From: Gemmatimonadaceae bacterium
GTDB lineage: Bacteria; Gemmatimonadota; Gemmatimonadetes; Gemmatimonadales; Gemmatimonadaceae
Direction of reading: 5' to 3'
DNA length: 64,000 nucleotides
NCBI GenBank assembly: GCA_037721215.1
Contig: JBBJNV010000004.1
Location: forward strand, 62,001 to 126,000
Shown here: positions 27,666 through 36,265 of the stretch, piece by piece
Layout: each line of letters starts with the position of its first letter
How positions within the stretch are numbered: position 1 is the first letter of the stretch
Made by a program: the position numbers and the translations under genes
The notes under the pieces: generated by a model
Databases searched by the model: none
The model's input: only the letters and a program-made list of their open reading frames with translations
What the model was told of the DNA's origin: nothing

Positions 27666-28664
27666 TCAGTTCCGACGGTGCCGCTCCATGAAATCTGTAA
27701 CCGACTTAGGCAGAAAAAGATTGTCGGCGATGGCAGCAATTTCTTCCGCCTCTCGCCAGTCCGACTCGAGCTGAGCGAGCTCTCCCTCCATCGCCACCCG
27801 CTCAGATTGTTCGTGAGCCGCCATCTCGAAAGCGAGCCGCATCTCTTCGGGATATTCGTTGATGCCGCTGTACTTCCAGCCAAGGGTCTCGCCATACTTC
27901 AGGATTCTTCGGAAATAGAGATCGGCTGACCCAGCGCGCTCGATCTCCCTGACTGCGATGTCAACGTGCGAGGCGGTCGCTCCTTCGACGTTCATCGCCG
28001 GCGCAACGAGCTGCGCAGTGTGGAGTGCTTCTGATCCGTAAAAGTCGAGAAACCTGGCGTCGAGTGCGAACCGGATTCCCCATCCCTGATCATCTGGGGT
28101 TGAAAAGATTCGCACGCCTACCGATTCGTGTTTCCAGATCCTGCGGTTAAATCCCAGCTCCGCACGTTTGACGATGAATCTTCGCGACTTTCCCAGCTCA
28201 CTTTTGCGGTGGAGCGCCCGTGCGATCCCCGCACTGAGCAGCGGAGCAATGCTCACATAACCTCCACCGATCACGATCACGCCAAAAGCAACAGCCAGCC
28301 CAGTGACATGCGCAATCTGCTGTACGCGTCGCCGTCTTTCGAAGTAGCGACCGTATCGCCAGGCAGCGAACTCGGGGCGGAGTGGCTCACCGATGCGGAC
28401 AAGGTCCGTCCCTTCGCGTACCCGCCCAAGTCCGATTTGATCTGTTGATGCCCGCATGACCGTTCCCCGATACTGGCGCTCGCACTCCTCGATTGCTTCC
28501 CATCGCTCCTCGATCGGAGTGAGATTCCAGCGGCCGCATTTTCCACACACCGCCCACAGGCGCCCCTTCGCTGCGTCGAACGCGAGCTTCCTTCCGACCG
28601 GGAAGTGCTCGATCGCTTCATTCGTGCCGAGCCGCGAGTGACAGAAGATGCAGGTGGAGTACAT
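27666..28664 (-). CDS. Zinc-ribbon, membrane-anchored protein of unknown function
   Basis: 332 residues. N-terminal CIFC and CGKC pairs (Cys5, 8, 40, 43) form a zinc ribbon. A transmembrane segment lies near 120-140 (HVTGLAVAFGVIVIGGGYV). The C-terminal half is soluble, with an acidic helix near the end. No family name can be given. It lies between the GHL10 gene (convergent) and the IS630 element; about 258 bases upstream of its start hold no gene. Confidence 0.6.
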   Translation of the reverse strand: MYSTCIFCHSRLGTNEAIEHFPVGRKLAFDAAKGRLWAVCGKCGRWNLTPIEERWEAIEECERQYRGTVMRASTDQIGLGRVREGTDLVRIGEPLRPEFAAWRYGRYFERRRRVQQIAHVTGLAVAFGVIVIGGGYVSIAPLLSAGIARALHRKSELGKSRRFIVKRAELGFNRRIWKHESVGVRIFSTPDDQGWGIRFALDARFLDFYGSEALHTAQLVAPAMNVEGATASHVDIAVREIERAGSADLYFRRILKYGETLGWKYSGINEYPEEMRLAFEMAAHEQSERVAMEGELAQLESDWREAEEIAAIADNLFLPKSVTDFMERHRRN

Positions 28665-28922
28665 GAAGTAGCAGGAAAGTCTGACGGAATTATGACAAGA
28701 TCTTAGAATCGGATCGGCGATCCCATTGGGGTTTCATTACTTGTTTCAAATCCATTTCGCGTGGTTGAGTAACAGAAAAGATCGTACGTCGCCTCCTGAC
28801 GAACGCTGCTGCTGTCAATCACTTTCCGGCACCTCGCTTCGCTTGACACTATTAGATGTGCGTTCAGCAGAACCTGAACGTTAGCCAGTCAGGGGGCGCA
28901 TGATCATCGGGGAAACGCGTTC
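28665..28922. other. Intergenic stretch left of the IS630 element
   Basis: 258 bases with no supportable ORF. It is the original 3' flank of the metallophosphoesterase gene, now displaced by the insertion. It contains a few short imperfect palindromes but no clear promoter or terminator. Confidence 0.4.
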
Positions 28923-28924
28923 TA

Positions 28925-28937
28925 GTGGACTGTAACT
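28925..28937 (+). repeat. IS630 left terminal inverted repeat
   Basis: GTGGACTGTAACT, perfect complement of 30031-30043; preceded by target-site TA. Confidence 0.9.
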
Positions 28938-30004
28938 CAATTAATGGTTGCACGGATGCGATTCGTCGGATTGCTGTAAGACCATTTAATGGGCTGGCAC
29001 GTCTTGTTATGCTGCCTGATGTAGTGCATCAGCTTCCGGCGCAGGTCGGTCGTGGATTTGAAGATGCCCCGGGCGATCATGTCGCGCTCGATCTTCGAGA
29101 ACCAGAGCTCGACCTGGTTGAGCCACGAGCTGTAGGTCGGGGTGTAGTGGATCGTCACCCGCGGGTTCTCGGCGAGCCACGCGCCGACGGCCTTGGTCTT
29201 ATGCGCCGAGAGGTTGTCGGCGATGATGTGGATTTCCTTGTGTCGGGGCTGCGTGATGATAAGTCGGCTGAGGAAGCGCAGGAACTCGGCACTCGTGTGC
29301 CGGTCGGCCGTCATCCCTTGCACATGGCCAGTCCGAATATCAAGCGCGGCGTAGAGCGAGAGGGTTCCATTGCGCTTGTACTCGAACCCGTGTCTCTCCG
29401 CTCGGCCGGGCGACAGGGGAAGAACTGGATCAAGCCGGTCCAGCGCCTGGATCGCCGACTTCTCGTCGACCGAGAACACCACAGTGTTAGTCGGCGGATC
29501 GAGGTAGAGCCCGATGACGTCGGCCGCCTTCCTCTCGAAGTCCGGATCGTCGCTCGTCATGTAGCGCTCCAAGCGGTGAGGCTTGAGCCCCGCTCGCTTC
29601 CATACCCGGGCGACGGTCATGTGGCTGACCCCTGTGGCTTTGGCCATGCGACGAGCGCTCCAGTGAGTGAACGGCGAAGGCGGCTTTTCTCTGGTGCGGG
29701 CCAGGATCTTCGCCTCGACCCTCGGATCGAGGCGGTCTGGCCGGCCGCTGCGCGGCAAGTCGCCCAGCGCGAGCAGTCCGCCCTCGACGAAACGCCGCTT
29801 CCATCGAGCGACGAAGGCGTCAGTTACCCCGTGCGTCGTGGCGATCGAGTCGTAGCTCTCGCCATCAGCCAGGGCGAGGATGACCCGGGCACGCCTGACG
29901 AGGCCGGCGGGAACGGTAGTGGAGCGCAGCATGCTCGCAAGCACCCTGCGCTCGGCGGCGGGAAGGATGATGTCCATCGCGATGGTAAACATGCCGAATC
30001 CCAC
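28937..30004 (-). CDS. IS630-family transposase
   Basis: 355 residues. N-terminal helix-turn-helix (ESYDSIATTHGVTDAFVARW, then a second helical domain with GVSHMTVARVWK), followed by the DDE catalytic core: VDEKS (first Asp), IIADNLSAHKT (second Asp) and SSWLNQVELWF (Glu). Full length with no stops, so likely active. The start may be ATG 30004 or 29977. Its stop codon lies at the edge of the left terminal repeat. Confidence 0.92.
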   Translation of the reverse strand: MGFGMFTIAMDIILPAAERRVLASMLRSTTVPAGLVRRARVILALADGESYDSIATTHGVTDAFVARWKRRFVEGGLLALGDLPRSGRPDRLDPRVEAKILARTREKPPSPFTHWSARRMAKATGVSHMTVARVWKRAGLKPHRLERYMTSDDPDFERKAADVIGLYLDPPTNTVVFSVDEKSAIQALDRLDPVLPLSPGRAERHGFEYKRNGTLSLYAALDIRTGHVQGMTADRHTSAEFLRFLSRLIITQPRHKEIHIIADNLSAHKTKAVGAWLAENPRVTIHYTPTYSSWLNQVELWFSKIERDMIARGIFKSTTDLRRKLMHYIRQHNKTCQPIKWSYSNPTNRIRATIN

Positions 30005-30030
30005 CGCAAGATCAATGCTATCATTACTTC

Positions 30031-30043
30031 AGTTACAGTCCAC
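30031..30043 (-). repeat. IS630 right terminal inverted repeat
   Basis: AGTTACAGTCCAC, perfect complement of 28925-28937; followed by target-site TA. Confidence 0.9.
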
Positions 30044-31053
30044 TAGTGGCAACTCCGACCATGCCTGTCCCAGACACGTCCGTCGGTGCTCAGGAACGCA
30101 CCCCGGTAGGCGTTGGGCCCCAGTGTAAGCAGCAACACCCCGAAATGTCCCTGAATCTGCACGATCGAATTTTTCGCGGTTGAACGGCCAAGTATACCGA
30201 AGCGCGACCGGAATCCGCGAAGGCTTGCCCCACCGGTTCCCACGAGAATCTGCTCGATCCCCCTGACGCTGTCGGCAACACCGCCCGGTGTCTGCGGCAG
30301 GAATCGTTCGTAGTGATGATCATGCCCACTCAGCACGAGATCCGCGTTACGTGCATGGAGAATGTCCCACAAACGGCGCATCGCCGGGTCGCCCTGCCGG
30401 TAGGACGAGCTGAAGAGCGGTCGATGGAAATATGCGAGGGTGCAGCCCTTTGTATCGCCTGACAGTTGCTGCCTCAGCCATGTCTCCTGAATATCGCGCT
30501 CCGCGTCACTGCCGTTGATCGCCAGCTCGCTGTTCAGGACAACTACCTGCCACTCCCCCAGGGCATAGCTGTAGTAACCTTTGCCGGCTTCCCCGGCGCG
30601 CGCTCCGAAGTAGCGGTAATAGGGCGCCCCGCGATCAGCGTACCAGTCGTGGTTTCCCATCGACGGACGAATTGCTTTCCTGATCAGCTTCGCGGTATCG
30701 CCCCAGGATGGTGTGTAACACCTCGTAAGCTGCTGATCCGAAGCCTCAGGATAGGCATGATCTCCAAGAGTGAATACCACGTTCTCGACATTTGCCGCGG
30801 AGTCCGCTCTGAGGACGCTGTCCACCAGCACCGCGGTTGCTTCGTCGCCGTCATTTCCGCAAGTCGCGATATCACCCGTTCCGATCATCAGTCGCGCCCC
30901 CGCCAGCGCCACTGCCTCAGCGGGCGAGTCTGCAGGCGGAAGCGTCCGACTCAGGCCATAGTTGCCGCCATCGCAGTTTAACAGCAGGAACGGCAGTGCA
31001 ATCCATGATGCCGAATTTCTGCGCAACACCCGACGCCTCAGGACCTCGATCAC
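30043..31053 (-). CDS. Calcineurin-like metallophosphoesterase, secreted
   Basis: 336 residues from a GTG. A hydrophobic N-terminal segment ends near LLNC, possibly a lipoprotein signal. The metallophosphoesterase fold shows TGDIATCG, TLGDHAYP (metal Asp/His), MGNHDWY (GNHD box), YFHRPLF and LSGHDHHYERF, which complete the binuclear metal site. The IS630 element lies exactly at the stop: TA is the target duplication and G is the first base of the element. The native frame also stopped there (TAG), so the protein is unchanged. Follows the Omp85-kinase gene by 58 bases and is the probable last gene of that operon. Confidence 0.88.
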   Translation of the reverse strand: MIEVLRRRVLRRNSASWIALPFLLLNCDGGNYGLSRTLPPADSPAEAVALAGARLMIGTGDIATCGNDGDEATAVLVDSVLRADSAANVENVVFTLGDHAYPEASDQQLTRCYTPSWGDTAKLIRKAIRPSMGNHDWYADRGAPYYRYFGARAGEAGKGYYSYALGEWQVVVLNSELAINGSDAERDIQETWLRQQLSGDTKGCTLAYFHRPLFSSSYRQGDPAMRRLWDILHARNADLVLSGHDHHYERFLPQTPGGVADSVRGIEQILVGTGGASLRGFRSRFGILGRSTAKNSIVQIQGHFGVLLLTLGPNAYRGAFLSTDGRVWDRHGRSCH

Positions 31054-31111
31054 GCAGGCTGTTGAATGCTCGTCAATCGTCGTGGCTTCACGTGCAGGTC
31101 AACCCAGCGCT

Positions 31112-33763
31112 TCAGAAGACAAAACCGAGATTCAGCAGCACCCGCCGCTCGCTGTTGTTCGTGAAGAGAACGTTGAGGTTCGTGCCGGGGTTGATGACTC
31201 CAACCCAGAACCCCGCGCCGTTGCCGGTATTCCATCCGCCGGCTGACTCTCCGTCCAGATAAACCCGGGCCACATCGATGAATCCCAATACCCCGACATC
31301 GAGTGGGAGTATCAATGGAAACCTCGCGATTGGCAGACGCAGCTCTGCTGCGCCGAATAGTGACGCGTCGCCAGCAAAACGTTGCCGCTCCTCGGTGCGA
31401 AGCGATCGCGATCCGCCGATGAAAGCCGCGTCGAAAAAAGGAAACTCTCCAAAGACCTTCTTGCCTCCTGCCCGGAGCGCCAGCACCGGTCGCGACAGCA
31501 CAGGCATCGTCAGATATGACATCGCTACCGCTGACATTTCCTGATACGCGGTCTGGGCGTCCCAGAAGCCCGGATACGCACCTGCAACCATCTCCGCTTT
31601 CCCCCAAACCGCCGGAAGAGAACGTGCGGTGAGCCCTCTGGATCGACCGCTGCTGCCGCTGATCGGCAGATCACGGCTATCATACTCCATCTGGAGCTGG
31701 ACACCCGCCTGGCCAAAATCCCCAAATCCGTATGGTCTCTGTTCTGAAATGAACCTGCCAGCCGTGCTGTCGGTGGACGTAAACCGGACTATCGGCCCAA
31801 TCGACAGTTCCGTTCCGGGCGCGAACGAATATCCAAGCGCGGGTCGCAGAAGCCACTGTGTCTGGCGCACATCGTAGAAGTCTCCGGGCGAATCAGGGGT
31901 GTCATTTCCGAAACCTCGAAATTCACCGACCTTGATCTGCGACATGTTTGCTTCGGCCATAGTATGCAACGACGAACTCTCGAACCGCCGGTCGCCCTCC
32001 AGCCCGACTTCGAATCCCCCGATCGCAGTCGAGTATTCCAGCTCACCCTTGAGCATGGTCGCGTATGGAACCCGGCGGAATCCGTACTGGACTCGAGATA
32101 CGCCTATCTTTGGGACCACGCCCAGACCATGGCCTGTTCTCACGCCAACAACCGGCGTGATGGAAGCGCCACGATCGCGCTGCGGTGGCACCAGCTCACC
32201 ATAGGCGAAAACCCAAGGACGCCGATTGAAGTAGTCGTTCAGAGCTGCGGTCGGACTTGCTCTTTCACCAGCCGTGTCAGGGGCATATTTGATGTCGGCC
32301 ACTGCACCCATGTCGTACATTCTCGTCGGATTTTTCTTTCCTCCAACGATCGATATATCGGTAAGCCAGTTGGTCCCGTTGCCTCCGACAATTCTGACCG
32401 GGATGCTGCGTGCAACGTTGCCGTTGACAGCTGCCCGGTCGTCGCCCCCGTGGAGGTAGATTCTTATTTCGGAGGTCTCACCAGGCTCGAAGTGACGCAC
32501 GAACCAGGGAGCCCTGGTTTCCGACTGAATCCGGACAGTCACACCGCCGTTTGCCGCTCGCACGACTGTCGCCCGGTCGTCCTTGTCGGTTGCATGGATA
32601 TCGCTGGTAGCCCACAGACTTTCGTAGTACCGGCGAGCTACCTCAGGCAGTTGATCGCGGCGCGCCCTGAGTGTATTGCCGAGATCGGGGGACAGCGCCG
32701 CATGCTCCCGCGGCATGGCTCGAATTGCCTCGGTTATTACAGGATTGCCTACTCTTCGAACCACACTCGCCGCAACCGAGTCCCATGCGCGTCTGTCGAG
32801 GCCAGCCAGAAGGCGGCGATCAAATTCGATCGCATTATCGAAAACAGCGGTCGGACTGGAAAGTTCACTGCGAAATTTTATGAGACTCGGCACAGCCCGC
32901 CGCGCGATATCCAGCAGGAATCCGTCGTACGAGACAAACACCTTGTCCCGATCGCGCGGAATGGGCAGCCACCGTGAACCCGCGCCTTTTTTCGCGCGTG
33001 CCCATCTCCACTGGTCGGGATGACGGTCATTGTCGCCCAGAAGGAGATCCGCAAGTCTCGCCGTGAGCAAAGCACGGCCATCCACCTGATCGTCGGGATC
33101 CTGATTAATGCGCTTGAGCAATTCCTCACTGTCGATGATGTCGACGGCGCCGCCGAATTCTCCACTTCTGTCCGGATCCTGCGGATACGCTTCGATAGTG
33201 CCCAGCACACCTGCAAAGTTTTTCCTGAATTCTCCCAATAGAGGATCGTCTGGCATCACGACGAGTCGGGGTACAGGATGAAGCACGCCCAAGGCCCTGA
33301 GAATTGGCGGAGCAATGACAGCCGCCGAGGGATGCGAGGCGCTGCCCTGGTCACGATAAACGTCCCAGATAACGGTGCCTTCATACTGGCGAGGCAGACG
33401 GCCAAAAAATGCCTTGAATACCGGCCTGAACACGAATTCGGAACTGTCAGCCGCTCCAAATCGCAGGGACCGGGTCTGCATGCCGCCGCCTTCCTTCAGC
33501 GGTGTAAGTCCGCCGGCAAAGCCCCGGAGATCCAGAACCGGCACCCGGATTGGCTCCCCCCACTGGTCGCGATAGTTGTCTCCCAGGAGGTAGCGATAGC
33601 TACCACCGGCGGCATACATGTCACTCGCCACTATGGTCACGGTATCCCTGCCCAGGATCGCCGGGGCAGGTTGCCGCTGGGAATGCAGGTGCCGCGGCAG
33701 AATGGCCATCAGGGTCAGCAGGATGCCACCGGGCAACCACCGCGAGCCGCGAAAACCGATCAT
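31112..33763 (-). CDS. Omp85/D15-type outer-membrane protein with HipA/FAM20-like kinase motif
   Basis: 883 residues with a hydrophobic N-terminal signal. Residues about 80-300 carry kinase-like elements: GGGMQTRSLRF and EFVFRPVFK (nucleotide-binding, Lys117), then LLGDNDRHPDQW (catalytic-loop Asp246 in DRH) and IPRDRDKVF (metal Asp271/273). These resemble HipA, FAM20 and CotH-type kinases. Residues about 560-883 form a D15/Omp85 barrel with repeating strands and the terminal aromatic LGFVF signature. The kinase would face the periplasm or the cell surface. It overlaps the upstream lipoprotein gene by 4 bases (ATGA). Related Bacteroidota proteins, from memory, carry metallophosphoesterase, this domain and a barrel together; here the phosphoesterase is a separate downstream gene. 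Activity is inferred only. Confidence 0.75.
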   Translation of the reverse strand: MIGFRGSRWLPGGILLTLMAILPRHLHSQRQPAPAILGRDTVTIVASDMYAAGGSYRYLLGDNYRDQWGEPIRVPVLDLRGFAGGLTPLKEGGGMQTRSLRFGAADSSEFVFRPVFKAFFGRLPRQYEGTVIWDVYRDQGSASHPSAAVIAPPILRALGVLHPVPRLVVMPDDPLLGEFRKNFAGVLGTIEAYPQDPDRSGEFGGAVDIIDSEELLKRINQDPDDQVDGRALLTARLADLLLGDNDRHPDQWRWARAKKGAGSRWLPIPRDRDKVFVSYDGFLLDIARRAVPSLIKFRSELSSPTAVFDNAIEFDRRLLAGLDRRAWDSVAASVVRRVGNPVITEAIRAMPREHAALSPDLGNTLRARRDQLPEVARRYYESLWATSDIHATDKDDRATVVRAANGGVTVRIQSETRAPWFVRHFEPGETSEIRIYLHGGDDRAAVNGNVARSIPVRIVGGNGTNWLTDISIVGGKKNPTRMYDMGAVADIKYAPDTAGERASPTAALNDYFNRRPWVFAYGELVPPQRDRGASITPVVGVRTGHGLGVVPKIGVSRVQYGFRRVPYATMLKGELEYSTAIGGFEVGLEGDRRFESSSLHTMAEANMSQIKVGEFRGFGNDTPDSPGDFYDVRQTQWLLRPALGYSFAPGTELSIGPIVRFTSTDSTAGRFISEQRPYGFGDFGQAGVQLQMEYDSRDLPISGSSGRSRGLTARSLPAVWGKAEMVAGAYPGFWDAQTAYQEMSAVAMSYLTMPVLSRPVLALRAGGKKVFGEFPFFDAAFIGGSRSLRTEERQRFAGDASLFGAAELRLPIARFPLILPLDVGVLGFIDVARVYLDGESAGGWNTGNGAGFWVGVINPGTNLNVLFTNNSERRVLLNLGFVF

Positions 33764-34689
33764 TGGGAAGAGGGCGCCGCCGTGCCAATCGGCCAGCGGT
33801 AAAGGGTTATCATGGCGGCGCCTTTCGTTGCTTCATCGGCGATAGCAATGATGCTGTCGCGGCTCACAGCGACGCCTTCCGCCTGCGGGTGCCGGCCCGG
33901 AATTGTCATTGAGCGCACCAACTCACCGGTTGGAGTGACCTCGATGAGCGCCTGTTCCGGCCCGGCGATCAACACGTAATTACCCGTCACGGGGTCGACA
34001 GCAATGTCGGTGGGGTGAAGGCGCTTCCAATCATTTGGTCCAATCACGCGCTCGAGCGGAATAGTGAGCATGGACATCTGCGGCGATGCCGATGCTCCGA
34101 GGTGATAGCGGTAGATCACGAGCTGGTCGCGCAGCTTCTTCGTTTCGACATTCTTGCACGGAAGGAGCAGGACCGAGCTGCGCGGGTCGAAGGCCAGTCC
34201 CTCGAACTCGCATTCGCGGCCCAGACGGGTATCGTGCAGCGTCGCGCGCACTGTTGCGCCGTCGGCTCCCTCCTTGAACTGGTAAAGCTTGCCGTTGCTG
34301 GTGAGGAGGTACATCGAGTTCTGTGCAACCGTAATCGCCTCGAAATCTCCGCGCGTGCCGTGTTTTTCCCCGACGGAGAACCGCTTCACAACGATACCGC
34401 GGCGGGGATTGATCACGAACACCACAGCTCGCTGGTCGTTGTGCGCGAGCAACTGCCCATTTGCGGTAAGGGCGAGTCCGGAGATCTCCCGCAGCTCGCG
34501 AGGGAGGATCCACATGGCCAGCGGTGCGCCCGGTGCCAGGTCGCGCGCCGCCAGCCGGCGCGCCAGCTGAGTCTCCCGGTTGGCGAGCATTGCCGCGTCG
34601 GCCGAAGACACCTTTCTGTCATCCTTTCTGCAGCCCGCAACGGACATCAAAAGTCCCAGCGAAACTGCGACTACCTGCGCCAGCGTCAT
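33760..34689 (-). CDS. SdiA-regulated/YjiK-type beta-propeller lipoprotein
   Basis: 309 residues, lipobox VAGC (Cys20). The propeller region has the SdiA-regulated family pattern: REISGLALTANGQLLAHND, GDFEAITVAQNSMYLLTSNG, CEFEGLAFDPRSSVLLLPC, HPTDIAVDPVTGNYVLIAG and AEGVAVSRDSIIAIADE. The family is related to phytase-like propellers, but substrate is unknown. Starts inside the stop of DUF4956 (ATGA) and ends inside the start of the Omp85-kinase gene (ATGA). Confidence 0.82.
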   Translation of the reverse strand: MTLAQVVAVSLGLLMSVAGCRKDDRKVSSADAAMLANRETQLARRLAARDLAPGAPLAMWILPRELREISGLALTANGQLLAHNDQRAVVFVINPRRGIVVKRFSVGEKHGTRGDFEAITVAQNSMYLLTSNGKLYQFKEGADGATVRATLHDTRLGRECEFEGLAFDPRSSVLLLPCKNVETKKLRDQLVIYRYHLGASASPQMSMLTIPLERVIGPNDWKRLHPTDIAVDPVTGNYVLIAGPEQALIEVTPTGELVRSMTIPGRHPQAEGVAVSRDSIIAIADEATKGAAMITLYRWPIGTAAPSSQ

Positions 34690-35795
34690 GACGAAATACC
34701 GACCTCGTCGCCAACGCCGTCGCGGCTTTCGAGATCGACTGTCGCGATCCGGTCTCCTGCCCCATCACGGATGGCCGTGAGGAGCTCATCACGGGTCGCG
34801 GATTTTTTCAGGCGCAACAGGTAATAGATCTCAGACGGCTTGCCGATGTGCTCCTCGATTTCATCGAGTTTCCAGCGTCTCGTCTTCTCCCCCAGGACGC
34901 TTTCCGCCAGCTGCTGCGCTTCCGTCACCTTATCGGTCGTAATCGTAAGAACGGCATCGAAGCGGGGGTTCTTCTTGCGAGTGCCGAGTACGTCGCTAAC
35001 GCGTTCGAACCGCTCGGCCAGCGCGTCCGCGGTTTGCGGTGTCAGCGACAGCACGAGATCGCGATCCGGCACAGCGTCGTGATCCTCATTGTTCACGAGA
35101 CTGTTCAGCGGTCCCGCCCATCGCGACGCCGCTGTCGGCGTAAGAACATTCCGTCCGTAATCGTATCGCCATGTAAAAAGCAGCACAAAATTGAAGACGA
35201 CCGTCAGAGCGGCACCGACCGCCAGCGTTTGTACTCCCGCCGCGAAGCCGACGGCAATCGCAAGAAAGATGAAGACGACATCCCGCGTGTCCCGCAGATT
35301 GGTGCGGAATCGCACCGCCGCCACGACGCCGGCAAGGCTGAATGCCAGTGCGAGGCTGTCCCTCACGATCAGCACGATTCCAGCGACGACAAGCGGAAGG
35401 ATGATCAGCGTCTGAACGACGGCCTGGCTGTGACCCGCAATCTGCCGCGCCGACATGTATACCCACGACACGGGCAGCATCAGGAGGATCGTGCCGATGA
35501 GGATGAGCGTCGTCGTTATCAGCAACTCGCCGAGGGAACCGACACCGAAGATCGAGACGACGGTGGCCGCGGGACTGGGGGTCGGCGCGGGATTGAGACC
35601 GTCCTGCAGAATGAAGGGGCTGGAGGCTGTGGACGTCTGGGTGTCGAGGCCCTTGCCGATCAGCAGCCGGTCACTCTCCGGCAGGACGTACGACAGCCCA
35701 AAAAGCAATGCGGCGAGAACGGCGTAATAGGCCAGCAAACGTCGCATCGGACGATCCGAACCCATCGCCAGAAAGTCGATGATCCGATTTAGCAA
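34686..35795 (-). CDS. DUF4956 integral membrane protein
   Basis: 369 residues from a TTG. Several transmembrane helices in the first 230 residues, with the DUF4956 core GVVAAVRFRTNLRDTRDVVF and the following hydrophobic FLAIAVGFAAG. A soluble, ferredoxin-like domain of about 130 residues follows. In other bacteria DUF4956 genes lie beside VTC (polyphosphate polymerase-like) and CotH genes; here the partners are a propeller lipoprotein and a kinase-motif barrel. First gene of the operon. Confidence 0.85.
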   Translation of the reverse strand: MLNRIIDFLAMGSDRPMRRLLAYYAVLAALLFGLSYVLPESDRLLIGKGLDTQTSTASSPFILQDGLNPAPTPSPAATVVSIFGVGSLGELLITTTLILIGTILLMLPVSWVYMSARQIAGHSQAVVQTLIILPLVVAGIVLIVRDSLALAFSLAGVVAAVRFRTNLRDTRDVVFIFLAIAVGFAAGVQTLAVGAALTVVFNFVLLFTWRYDYGRNVLTPTAASRWAGPLNSLVNNEDHDAVPDRDLVLSLTPQTADALAERFERVSDVLGTRKKNPRFDAVLTITTDKVTEAQQLAESVLGEKTRRWKLDEIEEHIGKPSEIYYLLRLKKSATRDELLTAIRDGAGDRIATVDLESRDGVGDEVGISS

Positions 35796-35935
35796 AGAAA
35801 TGGTCCCCGAAAGTGCAAGTCAGGCCCGGCGTGAGAGCCGGACTGGAGTTACACATTTGATGTTAAAACTGAATCTGCGAATCTATCTCCTGTGGAGCGA
35901 GACGGCATCGGTAAAGCTTACCCTGCAAGGCCCGG

Positions 35936-36265
35936 TCAGGTTTCCCTCGACCGACGCTCGGCTTCATCGTCGAGTATCTGCCTCAGCGTTGCGAGCACCG
36001 GATGATCAGCGGTGTATTCCCGGCCGTACGCCAGATTGAAACGATAATCAGGGAACCGGTGATGCACGGCCATTGCCATGAGTCAAAGGCGCCACGTGTG
36101 ATCGGCAACGCTTTCCTGTCGCCCGGCTGAAGTCCATCCGTTGCGAGCAGCCGTTTTCAATCCTTCCGCTGCCCGCAGGAACGCGAGAAGGCCGCCGATA
36201 TCACCGGCCGACACCGGCGAAACCGAGTCACCCGCCGGGGCATTCGTGTCAGATGCGTCGTTCAC
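35936..36265 (-). pseudogene. Truncated HD-domain hydrolase (YfbR-like)
   Basis: An N-terminal part, LLAFLRAAEGLKTAARNGW...ESVADHTWRL, clearly matches HD-domain hydrolases. It ends at an in-frame TGA (36083-36085). The same frame then continues with LMAMAVHHRFPDYRFNLAYGREYTADHPVLATLRQ, which is the family C-terminus joined straight after the first helices. About 110 residues, including the HD pair, are gone. So there is an internal in-frame deletion plus a stop codon. The GTG start overlaps the methyltransferase stop (GTGA), so the lost gene was coupled to it. Confidence 0.75.

Larger units (their letters stand above)
28925..30043. mobile_element. Complete IS630-family insertion sequence
   Basis: A 1119-base element bounded by 13-bp perfect terminal inverted repeats (GTGGACTGTAACT at 28925-28937 and its complement at 30031-30043), imperfect beyond. 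It is flanked by TA on each side (28923-28924, 30044-30045), the target duplication of IS630/Tc1 elements. One transposase gene fills it. Ends, target duplication and gene are intact, so insertion is probably recent. The target TA is part of the TAG stop of the neighbouring gene. Confidence 0.92.

Noticed and set aside
28841-28900. TTAGAT and GTTAGCC left of IS630 as another attC half-site
   Set aside because: GTTAGCC does not match GTTRRRY and there is no complementary left core.
28925-30046. Plus-strand frame across the IS630 element
   Set aside because: Covers the whole element on the wrong strand; the minus-strand frame has the DDE transposase motifs.
34848-35792. Long plus-strand frame opposite DUF4956
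   Set aside because: Antisense to a clear membrane gene; no domain or signal.
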